Part shown: one piece after another, positions 44,982 through 52,898 of the stretch
Layout of the letters: every line of letters starts with the position of its first letter
Numbering within the stretch: position 1 is the first letter of the stretch
DNA from: Rhizobium grahamii
GTDB taxonomy: Bacteria > Pseudomonadota > Alphaproteobacteria > Rhizobiales > Rhizobiaceae
DNA: 64,000 bases
Assembly (NCBI RefSeq): GCF_009498215.1
Contig: NZ_CP043499.1
Span: 1,810,001-1,874,000, forward strand
Reading direction: 5' to 3'
Program-made: the position numbers and the translations under genes
Notes under the pieces: generated by a model
Seen by the model: only the letters and a program-made list of their open reading frames with translations
Databases searched by the model: none
Told to the model about the DNA's origin: nothing

Positions 44982-45003
44982 ACGCCGGGTCAGTTCCCGG
45001 CGT
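44982..45003 (+). other. Hairpin between the binding-protein and permease genes
   Basis: ACGCCGGG (44982-44989) pairs with CCCGGCGT (44996-45003) across a 6-nt loop. A second imperfect stem (CCTTCTCCG with CGGGGAAGG) follows at about 45015-45040. There is no T-tract. Such elements often protect the binding-protein mRNA and reduce expression of downstream membrane subunits. Confidence 0.5.
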
Positions 45004-45057
45004 CCATGACGAGCCCTTCTCCGGCCATGGTCGGGGAAGGTGCGCTCGCCAGTGTCT

Positions 45058-45115
45058 TTCTGAAGCCAGTACCTTCTGAAGTCAGTGCTTTTCTGAAGAA
45101 CGTGCCTTTCTGGAG
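45058..45115 (+). repeat. Four imperfect 16-17-bp tandem repeats ending in the permease ribosome-binding site
   Basis: TTCTGAAG starts at 45058, 45074 and 45091, and the variant TTCTGGAG at 45108, at a period of 16-17 bp, each followed by a related CAGTGCCTT-like stretch. The last copy carries the GGAG that serves ATG 45123, 7 nt downstream. Confidence 0.6.
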
Positions 45116-45122
45116 AATGCCA

Positions 45123-46070
45123 ATGAGTTCTGTTGCGACAACAGAACCCGCCATCGCGCGCGGGACAAGAGCTTCCATTCGAGGGCGGATGCAGGACGCG
45201 CTGCCGAAGATCGTGCTTGCGCCGAGCTTCGCGATCACCGTCATCTTCGTCTACGGCTTCATCCTCTGGACGATCTATCTGTCCTTTACCAATTCCAAGA
45301 CCTTTCCGTCCTACGCGATCACTGGGGCGCGCTCCTACCAGCGCCTGTGGCGGTGGACCTTCGAGAGCGACCCGCCGTCCAGCTGGTACACCTCGATCAC
45401 CAACATGGGGATCTTCGGCGTCCTCTATATCGGCATCTGCCTGGCGCTCGGCCTGCTGCTGGCGATCCTGCTCGACCAGAAGATCCGCGGCGAGGGCATC
45501 CTGCGGCCGATCTTCCTCTATCCGATGGCGCTGTCCTTCATCGTCACGGGCGTTGCCTGGAAGTGGTTCCTCGATCCCGGCCTCGGGCTTGAGCAGACGC
45601 TGCACCAGCTCGGCTGGACGAGCTTCCACTTCGACTGGATCAAGAACAAGGACTTCGTCATCTACACCGTGGTCATCGCCGGCGTCTGGCAGGCGTCGGG
45701 CTTCGTGATGGCGATGTTCCTGGCGGGGCTGCGCGGCATCGACGGCGAGATCATGAAGGCGGCCCAGATCGACGGGGCAACGACGGTGCAGCTTTACCGC
45801 CGCATCATCATCCCGCTGCTCAGACCGATCTTCCTGTCGGCCTTCATCGTGCTCGCGCACATGGCGATCAAGTCCTACGATCTGGTGGTGGCGCTGACCT
45901 CGGGCGGGCCCGGCGGCTCGGCCTGGCTGCCCTCCAACTTCATGTACGAATACACCTTCAAGCGCAACGAGATGGCGGTCGGCTCCGCAAGTGCTGTGAT
46001 CATGCTGATGACGATCTCGGCGATCATCGTTCCCTACCTCTATTCCGAACTGAAGGAGAAGGGCCGATGA
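45123..46070 (+). CDS. CUT1 sugar ABC transporter permease
   Basis: Inner-membrane permease of 315 residues (MalF/GtsB-like) with about six membrane segments, beginning near residue 28 (FAITVIFVYGFILWTIYLSF). EAA loop: EIMKAAQIDGATTVQLYRRI. ATG 45123 is preferred because GGAG at 45112-45115 lies 7 nt upstream; ATG 45117 is too close and the ATG at 45006 has no such site. It overlaps the next permease gene by 4 nt (ATGA at 46067). Confidence 0.9.
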   Translation: MSSVATTEPAIARGTRASIRGRMQDALPKIVLAPSFAITVIFVYGFILWTIYLSFTNSKTFPSYAITGARSYQRLWRWTFESDPPSSWYTSITNMGIFGVLYIGICLALGLLLAILLDQKIRGEGILRPIFLYPMALSFIVTGVAWKWFLDPGLGLEQTLHQLGWTSFHFDWIKNKDFVIYTVVIAGVWQASGFVMAMFLAGLRGIDGEIMKAAQIDGATTVQLYRRIIIPLLRPIFLSAFIVLAHMAIKSYDLVVALTSGGPGGSAWLPSNFMYEYTFKRNEMAVGSASAVIMLMTISAIIVPYLYSELKEKGR

Positions 46071-47011
46071 GCGCGCTCTCCACTGCGCTGGCGCCCTCGC
46101 GCAGCACCGCAAGCAGCCGCTGGATCAGCCGGGTCGTCATCTACGGACTGCTGGTCGGCTTTGCCCTGTTCTACCTGACGCCGCTGTTCGTCATGCTGGT
46201 CACCTCGTTCAAGACCATGGACGAGATCCAGAACGGTAACATGCTGGCCCTACCGCAATCGCCGACGATCGAGCCCTGGTTCAAGGCCTGGGGCGAGGCC
46301 TGCGTCGGGCTCACCTGCGCCGGCATCAAGGGCTACTTCTGGAACTCGATCAAGATGGTGGTGCCGGCGGTGGCGATCTCCACCCTGGTCGGGGCGCTGA
46401 ACGGCTATGTCCTGACCAAGTGGCGCTTTCCCGGCCATACGCTGGTCTTCGGACTGATGCTGTTTGCCTGCTTCATTCCCTTCCAGTCGGTGCTGTTGCC
46501 GATGGCGACCATCTTGGGCAGCCTCGGGCGCTTCGGCGTCACCCTGCAGAACCTGACCGGCTTTGCCTTCGGGCTTGGCAATTCCACCGTCAACCTGGTG
46601 TTCGTCCATGTCGTCTACGGGCTGGGCTTCACGACGCTGTTCTTCCGCAACTACTACGAGGCCTTCCCGAGCGAACTGGTGAAGGCGGCCCAGGTCGACG
46701 GCGCCGGCTTCTTCCAGATCTTTTACCGCATCATGCTGCCGAACTCGCTGCCGATCATCGTCGTCACCGTCATCTACCAGTTCACCAACATCTGGAACGA
46801 CTTCCTGTTTGCCTCCGCCTATGCCGGCACCGGGGACGTCATGCCGATGACGGTGGCGCTGAACAACGTCGTCAACACCTCGACCGGGGTGGTGGAATAC
46901 AACGTCAACATGGCAGCGGCGATGATTGCCGCGCTGCCCACGCTCCTCGTCTACATTCTCGCCGGCCGCTACTTCGTGCGCGGACTGATGGCGGGCGCCG
47001 TCAAAGGATAA
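46067..47011 (+). CDS. CUT1 sugar ABC transporter permease
   Basis: Second permease, 314 residues (MalG/GtsC-like). First membrane helix at about residues 23-45 (VIYGLLVGFALFYLTPLFVM); EAA loop ELVKAAQVDGAGFFQIFYRI; final helix near the C-terminus followed by RYFVRGLMAGAVKG, a typical MalG-like ending. Its start overlaps the previous gene and the ATPase gene begins 3 nt after its stop. Confidence 0.92.
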   Translation: MSALSTALAPSRSTASSRWISRVVIYGLLVGFALFYLTPLFVMLVTSFKTMDEIQNGNMLALPQSPTIEPWFKAWGEACVGLTCAGIKGYFWNSIKMVVPAVAISTLVGALNGYVLTKWRFPGHTLVFGLMLFACFIPFQSVLLPMATILGSLGRFGVTLQNLTGFAFGLGNSTVNLVFVHVVYGLGFTTLFFRNYYEAFPSELVKAAQVDGAGFFQIFYRIMLPNSLPIIVVTVIYQFTNIWNDFLFASAYAGTGDVMPMTVALNNVVNTSTGVVEYNVNMAAAMIAALPTLLVYILAGRYFVRGLMAGAVKG

Positions 47012-47014
47012 ACC

Positions 47015-48130
47015 ATGACCTTTCTCAAGATCACCGGCCTCAGAAAGCGCTTCGGCGCCCTTGAAATCCTCAAGGGGATCGATCTCGAACTGGAAAAGGG
47101 CGGCTTCCTCGTCCTGGTCGGCCCGTCCGGCTGCGGCAAGTCGACGTTGCTGAACACCATTGCCGGGCTGGAGACGATCACCGAGGGCGACATCCGGGTC
47201 GAGGAGCGCAGCATCGCCGACCTGCATCCCTCCAAGCGCGATATCGCCATGGTGTTCCAGAGCTACGCGCTCTATCCGAACATGACGGTGGCGGGCAACA
47301 TCGCCTTCGGCATGGAGATGCGCGGCGTGCCGGCCGCCGAGCGCAAGCAGGCGATCGACAAGGTCGCCAAGGTGCTGCAGATCGGCCATCTGCTCGAGCG
47401 CAAGCCGAGCCAGCTGTCGGGCGGCCAGCGCCAGCGCGTCGCCATGGGCCGCGCCCTGGTGCGCGATCCGAAGCTCTTCCTGTTCGACGAACCGCTGTCG
47501 AACCTCGACGCCAAGCTGCGCGTCGACATGCGCACCGAGATCAAGCGCCTGCACCAGACGACGGGCAAGACCATCGTCTACGTCACCCACGACCAGATCG
47601 AGGCGATGACGCTCGCCACCAAGATCGCCGTCATGCGCGACGGCGAGGTCCAGCAGTTCGGCACCCCCGCCGAGATCTACAACAACCCGGCAAACCTCTT
47701 CGTCGCCGACTTCATGGGATCACCCGCCATGAACCTCCTCGCAGGGACAATCGTCAACGAACAGAACGGGCTGGCTGTTTCGCTCCAGAGGCCGGGCGGC
47801 GAGGCGATGAAGCTGCCGGTGTCGCCGGCGATGATGTCGCTCACGACCTATGCGAACCGCAACGTGATCTTCGGCATTCGCCCGGAAGCGCTGACCGACC
47901 CTGAAGGGGCCGACCGGAATGCGCAATCCGTCAGCGAAAACGACTGCCTGATCGACGTCGTCGAGCCCGCCGGATCCGACACCTTCGCCGTCACCAAGCT
48001 CGGCGGCAAGGAGGTCGTGGCAAGGCTCCGGGCCGACGCCCGCATCCGCGCCGGCGAAACCGCACGCCTCGCCTTCAATCTCGACAAGGCTGTCTTCTTC
48101 GATCCCGAAAGCCAGAAGCGTATCGCGTGA
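47015..48130 (+). CDS. CUT1 sugar ABC transporter ATPase (MalK/UgpC-like)
   Basis: ATPase of 371 residues. Walker A GPSGCGKSTLLN (about 37-48), Q-loop MVFQSYALYPNMTVAGN, signature LSGGQRQRVAMGRALVR, Walker B LFLFDEPLSNLDAKLRVDMR, switch YVTHDQIEAMT, then a C-terminal OB/TOBE regulatory domain (FMGSPAMNLLAG; FGIRPEAL). It completes the importer. A 15-bp palindrome 45 nt after the stop may end the transcript. Confidence 0.93.
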   Translation: MTFLKITGLRKRFGALEILKGIDLELEKGGFLVLVGPSGCGKSTLLNTIAGLETITEGDIRVEERSIADLHPSKRDIAMVFQSYALYPNMTVAGNIAFGMEMRGVPAAERKQAIDKVAKVLQIGHLLERKPSQLSGGQRQRVAMGRALVRDPKLFLFDEPLSNLDAKLRVDMRTEIKRLHQTTGKTIVYVTHDQIEAMTLATKIAVMRDGEVQQFGTPAEIYNNPANLFVADFMGSPAMNLLAGTIVNEQNGLAVSLQRPGGEAMKLPVSPAMMSLTTYANRNVIFGIRPEALTDPEGADRNAQSVSENDCLIDVVEPAGSDTFAVTKLGGKEVVARLRADARIRAGETARLAFNLDKAVFFDPESQKRIA

Positions 48131-48174
48131 GACGAGCCACTCCGGTTTGGTCCGCCGGTTGAACAGGCGCGGTC

Positions 48175-48212
48175 GGCAATACGCTCCGCGCCATAATGCG
48201 GAGCGTATTGCC
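48175..48212. terminator. 15-bp perfect palindromic hairpin between convergent operons
   Basis: GGCAATACGCTCCGC (48175-48189) and GCGGAGCGTATTGCC (48198-48212) form a 15-bp perfect stem with an 8-nt loop. It lies between the convergent sugar importer operon and the CDP-sugar locus. No T-tract follows on either strand, so it is an unusually strong hairpin but an atypical terminator. Confidence 0.6.
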
Positions 48213-48253
48213 CTGTATGCAGTCTTGCCGGAATTATTAACGCGACAGAGTGC

Positions 48254-49567
48254 TTAACCTGTGGAGGCTACCAGCAAGTCCGCGGCGTTCCTGCCGGACA
48301 TGAATGCCTGGTTCGACCAGAGATAATCCCACTCCCCGAAGCGGCCGGCCAGGGCAATTCCTTGGGAGCGAACCCAGTCGCGAACGGGGTTCCGCCGCGC
48401 TTCCATGCCGAGATCGAAGACCACGTTGCCGAATGGGAGCCGCTTGTGATGGGTGAGCACGATGTCGTCGCGCGATGCGAGCTGCATCTTCTCAAGCGCT
48501 AAGATGCAGTCCTCGACGAGCTGATCCGGCGAAAGGGCAAACGTCTTTGTGCGCGAAGAATAGATCTCGAATTGTAGCGACGAGTATCCCTCGGGGGCGT
48601 TGTGTGGCGACTTGATACTCGGCGAGTAGACGCGTGAAGCGAGAATATCCTCGTCGTAGATGTAGAACCAAAGGCTCGGCGAGACGGTTGGCTTTCGAAA
48701 GCCGATCGAGATGATATCGATCGACGTTGCGAAGAGTGTCTCGGCGGCTTTTCGGATCTCATCTGGGACATCGCTCATCAGCTCGATGAGAACGGGCAGC
48801 GGAATGGTCGAGATTAGTTGATTGTAGGAGCGCGTCTCGCCGTTGCTGAAGGTGACCTCGCGTCGCTGGTTGTCGATCGCGGTCGCCCGGAAGCCACACT
48901 GCGTTTCGACGCTCTCCAGCAGTGGCGTCAGGAAGCTGCGATAGCCGCCGCGTTCCGGATAGCGCATCGTCGACACGTAGTAGGTATTTGGCGGGTTTTC
49001 GCTGACCGCGCCGAACACGACCTCGCGGAGATCGGCTCGGCGCATGCGGTTGCCGATCCAGTCCGTTCCGAGCCCCGATGCGTCAAGCGTCCAGTATTTG
49101 CGCGTATAGCGAAGCGGCCATCGCTCGGCGATCTTCTCTCCGTACTGATGCAGCAACCATTCCCGGTAGTTCGCCGGTTTGAAATCGGCAGAGGTCTGGG
49201 CGAGATGGTCAGCCAGATCGACGATCAGATCAGCCTTCTCGTCGGCTGCGAGCGGGAACATGTTGTTCTGCACCGGATGCGGCAGCCAGTAGCGTCCGTC
49301 GCGGTTCAGCGAACGCGCCTCATGGTTGAGGTATGGGGTGCGGTCGAAGACGGAACGCACTTCCGGCTCGCTTGCGAATGAGAGATGGACCGCGTTGTCG
49401 AAGGTCCAGCTTCCCTCGCTGGTGTTGAGCGTGAAGCTATCGAGCAGCCCTCCGGGACGCTCGCCGGCTTCATAAACAGGCGCGTGGATTCCGTGCTCGC
49501 GCAGTCGCGATGCTGCGGCAAGGCCGGCAATGCCACCGCCGAGTATCATGAAGCCTTCATTCGACAT
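48254..49567 (-). CDS. FAD-dependent oxidoreductase (protoporphyrinogen-oxidase/UDP-galactopyranose-mutase-like)
   Basis: Flavoprotein of 437 residues. N-terminal dinucleotide-binding motif GGGIAGLAAASRLREHGI followed by the APVYEAGERPGGLLDSFTL block typical of amine-oxidase-fold proteins, and a C-terminal FAD contact in ALAGRFGEWDYLWSNQAFMS. Enzymes of this fold in polysaccharide loci act on nucleotide sugars or lipids; the substrate here is unknown. The ATG at 49567 overlaps the upstream reductase gene by 11 nt, so it is part of the CDP-sugar operon. Confidence 0.78.
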   Translation of the reverse strand: MSNEGFMILGGGIAGLAAASRLREHGIHAPVYEAGERPGGLLDSFTLNTSEGSWTFDNAVHLSFASEPEVRSVFDRTPYLNHEARSLNRDGRYWLPHPVQNNMFPLAADEKADLIVDLADHLAQTSADFKPANYREWLLHQYGEKIAERWPLRYTRKYWTLDASGLGTDWIGNRMRRADLREVVFGAVSENPPNTYYVSTMRYPERGGYRSFLTPLLESVETQCGFRATAIDNQRREVTFSNGETRSYNQLISTIPLPVLIELMSDVPDEIRKAAETLFATSIDIISIGFRKPTVSPSLWFYIYDEDILASRVYSPSIKSPHNAPEGYSSLQFEIYSSRTKTFALSPDQLVEDCILALEKMQLASRDDIVLTHHKRLPFGNVVFDLGMEARRNPVRDWVRSQGIALAGRFGEWDYLWSNQAFMSGRNAADLLVASTG

Positions 49568-50435
49568 TGGGTTGGTGCCCCTCATCTGCGAGCAGGGATG
49601 CAACATAGGCGGAGACGCCCTCGTCCCAGGTGGGCATCTTGTTGAGACCCAGGAGATTGAGCTTGTCGTTGACCGCGGACTCGTTTTCGGAAACCGGCGC
49701 CAGGCGCTGAAAACGGGTCGGAACGAGGCGCGGAAAGAGACCGGCGCTACGTAGGATATGCCTGACGTAGTCGAAGCGGGAAACAGCGCCTGTTGCGACG
49801 CAGTTGAAGGTTCCGCCGATGCGGGCCTCCAGAAGTGCCAGGGTTTGCACGACGACGTCGTCGACGTTTGTCGGCGAGCCTGTCTGGTACGGATCGGATG
49901 CCAGTTCCGTTTTCTGGCGTGCTTCGGCAATCCGGGCGCGGACGAAATTCTTCCGATGCGTTGCGCTGCCGCCGTAGAGCCAGCCGAGACGCAGGATGAG
50001 ATGCCGGCACGCCGCTTCACGAATGGCGATCTCGCCAGCCGCCTTGCTCTTGTGATGCACAGTGGTCGGCGAAAGGGGAGCGAAGTCGGAATGGGGCGCC
50101 GCGTTTTCGTCGGAACTGCGGCCGTAGCATCCCGTCGACGAGAAATGCACCAGCATCGCGCCGGCTGCCGCCTGTGCGAGCAGGCCCGGCAAGATTGCGT
50201 TTATCGAGAAGGAGGATGCGGGATTTGCTTCTGCACCCTCGACGTCGGTGTCGGCGGCACAGTTGATGATAACAGACGCCTGGGTTAGGGCGACGGTGTC
50301 CATAAGCTCGCGTGGTCGCGCGACCTCAAGCTGCTCGCGCGAGAGCGTCACGATATCTTTGTCAGCGAGGGCCAGCGCAAATCGGCTGCCGAGCATGCCG
50401 CCCGCGCCCAACAGCAGGATCCGGCTGTCCGTCAT
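49557..50435 (-). CDS. RmlD-like nucleotide-sugar 4-ketoreductase
   Basis: SDR-superfamily reductase of 292 residues resembling dTDP-4-dehydrorhamnose reductase. Cofactor motif LLGAGGMLGSRFALALA, INCAADTDVEGAEANP, VHFSSTGCYG and a YxxxK-like catalytic region shifted in sequence (TVHHKSKAAGEIAIRE has His-Lys spacing, so the canonical Tyr is replaced or displaced). ATG 50435 overlaps the stop of the upstream epimerase gene (ATGA). Context points to a CDP-linked rather than dTDP-linked substrate. Confidence 0.8.
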   Translation of the reverse strand: MTDSRILLLGAGGMLGSRFALALADKDIVTLSREQLEVARPRELMDTVALTQASVIINCAADTDVEGAEANPASSFSINAILPGLLAQAAAGAMLVHFSSTGCYGRSSDENAAPHSDFAPLSPTTVHHKSKAAGEIAIREAACRHLILRLGWLYGGSATHRKNFVRARIAEARQKTELASDPYQTGSPTNVDDVVVQTLALLEARIGGTFNCVATGAVSRFDYVRHILRSAGLFPRLVPTRFQRLAPVSENESAVNDKLNLLGLNKMPTWDEGVSAYVASLLADEGHQPNVE

Positions 50436-50851
50436 TCCACCCACCCGAAGAACTCCACGGGCCGCGTCTCCGCTTCATCGGGATCGTGCGGGATCGAGGC
50501 GATATTCAGGAGCGCGGATGCGCCGGGCGCGCAGCCCTGGAACGCGACGAAGTAGCCTGGCGGTATGGTCAGGCGGTTATAGAGGTCGGAGACATCGGGA
50601 GACAGTTGCGTATCGAACACGCATAGACCGGTCTCGTCCCTCACGGCGACGCGTATGCGGCCCGACGAGCACACGAAGTTGAGCGTCATCCGGAAGTGGC
50701 GCTTCCATCCCTTGATCTCGCCTTCGTTGACTAGCGAGAAATAGGCCTCGCCAAAACCCGCATAGCCGGGATCGGAGGCTTTCATGCCGTGCATCACGTC
50801 GCCCTTCGGTGTCGCGATACGCTTGAGAGGCGTGAGGAATGGTTCGGTCAT
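50432..50851 (-). CDS. dTDP-4-dehydrorhamnose 3,5-epimerase-like cupin
   Basis: Small RmlC-type cupin of 139 residues. Recognisable blocks are IKGWKRHFRMTLNFVCSSG, LTIPPGYFVAFQG and LLNIASIPHDPDEAE, typical of the short sugar-epimerase subgroup found in surface-polysaccharide loci. It starts 1 nt before the end of rfbG and overlaps the reductase gene. With RfbG and the reductase it would make a 3- and/or 5-epimerised, 4-reduced 6-deoxyhexose. Confidence 0.82.
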   Translation of the reverse strand: MTEPFLTPLKRIATPKGDVMHGMKASDPGYAGFGEAYFSLVNEGEIKGWKRHFRMTLNFVCSSGRIRVAVRDETGLCVFDTQLSPDVSDLYNRLTIPPGYFVAFQGCAPGASALLNIASIPHDPDEAETRPVEFFGWVE

Positions 50852-50852
50852 C

Positions 50853-51962
50853 TCACTGTTCCAGTGACCATACTCTGCGACGATCGCGAGCAGCCGCGCT
50901 GAATTCGGCGATCTGCTCCAGTGTCACGGTGAGAGCGTCTGCTGCGTCCTTGACCACGCGACGATACCACGAGCCGGTCATGCTGACACACTCGCCGTAT
51001 TGCAGGTTGGCTTCCCAGTTCAGGTCCAGCAGGGCCTTGTCGCAGTTGAGCTTGAGGAGGCTGGCTTCGTGGAAGGGTATGTTGCCCGTCGTGGTGTAGG
51101 CTTCCGCTTGGGAGCGCAGACCCCAGATCTGCCCGAGGTCGCCGATGAGGTCGACAACCGTCCGATTCTGTTCGGCGCGCGGACCGAAATTGTAGGCCTC
51201 TCCATTGTGCTTGTCGGATGTGGCCAGCGCGGCCGCGAGCGTCAGATAACCGCTCAGCGGCTCCAGCACATGCTGCCACGGTCTTGTTGCTGCGGGAGAT
51301 CTTATCTCCACGGTGCGTCCATCCTGCCAGGCCCGGATGCAGTCTGCGACGATCCGGTCTGCGGCCCAGTCTCCACCGCCGATGACGTTGCCGGCTCGCG
51401 CCATTGCCAGGCGAACGGGGTGTTCCTTACCCTTGAAGAACGAATGATAGTAGGATTTTGCAATAAGCTCGGCGGCACCCTTCGAGCCCGAGTAAATGTC
51501 CTTGCCGCCGAGAGCATCGGTCTCGCGGTATCCCCACACCCACTCGACATTGTCATAGCACTTGTCGGAGGTGATGATGATCGCGGTGCAAGGCCAATCG
51601 ACCGCGCGAAGGACTTCGAGCACATGGGCAGTGCCGGTGACGTTACTGGTAATCGTGTCGATCGGGTTCTGGTAGGACGTCGAGACGATTGCCTGTGCGG
51701 CGAGGTGGAAGACGAAATCCGGGCGGAAAGCCTTCACCGTTTCGCGGAGCTGCTCCAGATCGCGGATGTCACCGATGTGATGCTCGATCTGACCTGCGAG
51801 ACCGGCGAGCTCAAACAGGGAGGGCTTTGTCGGTATTTCCCGCGAGTAGCCGCAGACCGTCGCTCCAAGGCTCATCAGCCAGGTGGTCAACCACGCCCCC
51901 TTGAAACCGGTATGGCCGGTAATCAGTACGCGGGCGCCGGAGAAAATATTGTTGAAGCTCAC
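50853..51962 (-). CDS. rfbG: CDP-glucose 4,6-dehydratase
   Basis: SDR enzyme of about 369 residues that makes CDP-4-keto-6-deoxyglucose. Cofactor motif ITGHTGFKGAWLTTWLMSLG, HLAAQAIVSTSYQNPIDTI, SDKCYDN, catalytic YxxxK in DIYSGSKGAAELIAKSYYHS, and RAGNVIGGGDWAADRIVADC. The HTGFKG signature and GGGDW block distinguish RfbG from RmlB. No ATG fits; I start at GTG 51962 (VSFNNIFSG), which gives the family length. rfbF lies 128 nt upstream. Confidence 0.9.
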   Translation of the reverse strand: MSFNNIFSGARVLITGHTGFKGAWLTTWLMSLGATVCGYSREIPTKPSLFELAGLAGQIEHHIGDIRDLEQLRETVKAFRPDFVFHLAAQAIVSTSYQNPIDTITSNVTGTAHVLEVLRAVDWPCTAIIITSDKCYDNVEWVWGYRETDALGGKDIYSGSKGAAELIAKSYYHSFFKGKEHPVRLAMARAGNVIGGGDWAADRIVADCIRAWQDGRTVEIRSPAATRPWQHVLEPLSGYLTLAAALATSDKHNGEAYNFGPRAEQNRTVVDLIGDLGQIWGLRSQAEAYTTTGNIPFHEASLLKLNCDKALLDLNWEANLQYGECVSMTGSWYRRVVKDAADALTVTLEQIAEFSAAARDRRRVWSLEQ

Positions 51963-52090
51963 GATCGTCTCTGCAGTTTCGGGCGATATCGTCCCGCGGT
52001 TTCTGTGTCTTTGTATTGTTCCGGCGCCGGATTGGCCCGCCGACGGGATATGGAAGGCAACTGAGCGCGCCCAACGCGCGCTCCTCTTGC

Positions 52091-52873
52091 TTACCAGATC
52101 TTCCACGGGGCGCGTCCGCTGTCCCAGTGCTTTTCGAGCTGCGTCTTGTCTCGAAGGCTGTCCATCGGCTGCCAGAAATTCGAGTGGCGATAGATCGATA
52201 ACTGACCGTCTTGCGCCAGCTTTTCCAGGGGCTCCTGCTCCCATGTCGTCTCGTCACCGGCGATCAGGGACGCTACATCGGGCGTGAGCACGAAAAATCC
52301 GCCGTTGATCCAGTTGCCGTCGCCGACCGGTTTCTCCTTGAACGAAACAACGCGATCTTCATCGAGCTTCAGCGCTCCGAAGCGTCCGGGTGGTTGCGTT
52401 CCGGTCATGGTCGCCCGCAAGCCCTGTTCCTTGTGAAATTCAATGAGGCGGGTGATGTCGATATCGCCGACACCGTCGCCATAGGTCATGCAGAAATAGG
52501 GGTCGTTCTGGACATAGGGCATGACGCGCTTCAAGCGGCCACCAGTCATCGTCAGCTCGCCGGTGTCGACAAGCGTGATGCGCCAGGGTTCGGCCTTCGC
52601 GGAGTGCGTCTCGATCCGGTTGTTCGCGAGATCGATGGTGATATCAGACATATGAACGAAGTAGTTCGAGAAATACTCCTTGATCACGTGCCCCTTGTAT
52701 CCGAGGCAGATGATGAAGTCGTTGATGCCGTGCGCACTATAGATCTTCATGATGTGCCAGAGGATCGGGCGCCCGCCAATCTCCACCATGGGCTTGGGCT
52801 TCGTCGAGGTTTCTTCGGCCAGTCTGGTGCCCAGGCCCCCGGCGAGAATGACAGCCTTTGGCTTGAAGTGCAT
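52091..52873 (-). CDS. rfbF: Glucose-1-phosphate cytidylyltransferase
   Basis: Nucleotidyltransferase of 260 residues that makes CDP-glucose. Signature AVILAGGLGTRLAEETSTKP with the activating Lys in KPKPMVEIGGRPILWHIM, FIICLGYKGHVIKEYF, YGDGVGDIDI, and the cytidylyltransferase-specific NWINGGFFVLTPDV and WEQEPLEKLAQDGQLSIYRH blocks. It commits the locus to CDP-sugars. The ATG is at 52873; only 25 nt separate it from the upstream DUF707 gene. Confidence 0.94.
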   Translation of the reverse strand: MHFKPKAVILAGGLGTRLAEETSTKPKPMVEIGGRPILWHIMKIYSAHGINDFIICLGYKGHVIKEYFSNYFVHMSDITIDLANNRIETHSAKAEPWRITLVDTGELTMTGGRLKRVMPYVQNDPYFCMTYGDGVGDIDITRLIEFHKEQGLRATMTGTQPPGRFGALKLDEDRVVSFKEKPVGDGNWINGGFFVLTPDVASLIAGDETTWEQEPLEKLAQDGQLSIYRHSNFWQPMDSLRDKTQLEKHWDSGRAPWKIW

Positions 52874-52898
52874 TTTCTTGTTCTCTCCGGTATAAGGC

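Noticed and set aside
46250..47590. 446-codon antisense frame across the CUT1 permease and ATPase genes
   Set aside because: Asp/Gly/His/Arg-rich product typical of the reverse reading of a biased gene; no ribosome-binding site or motif.
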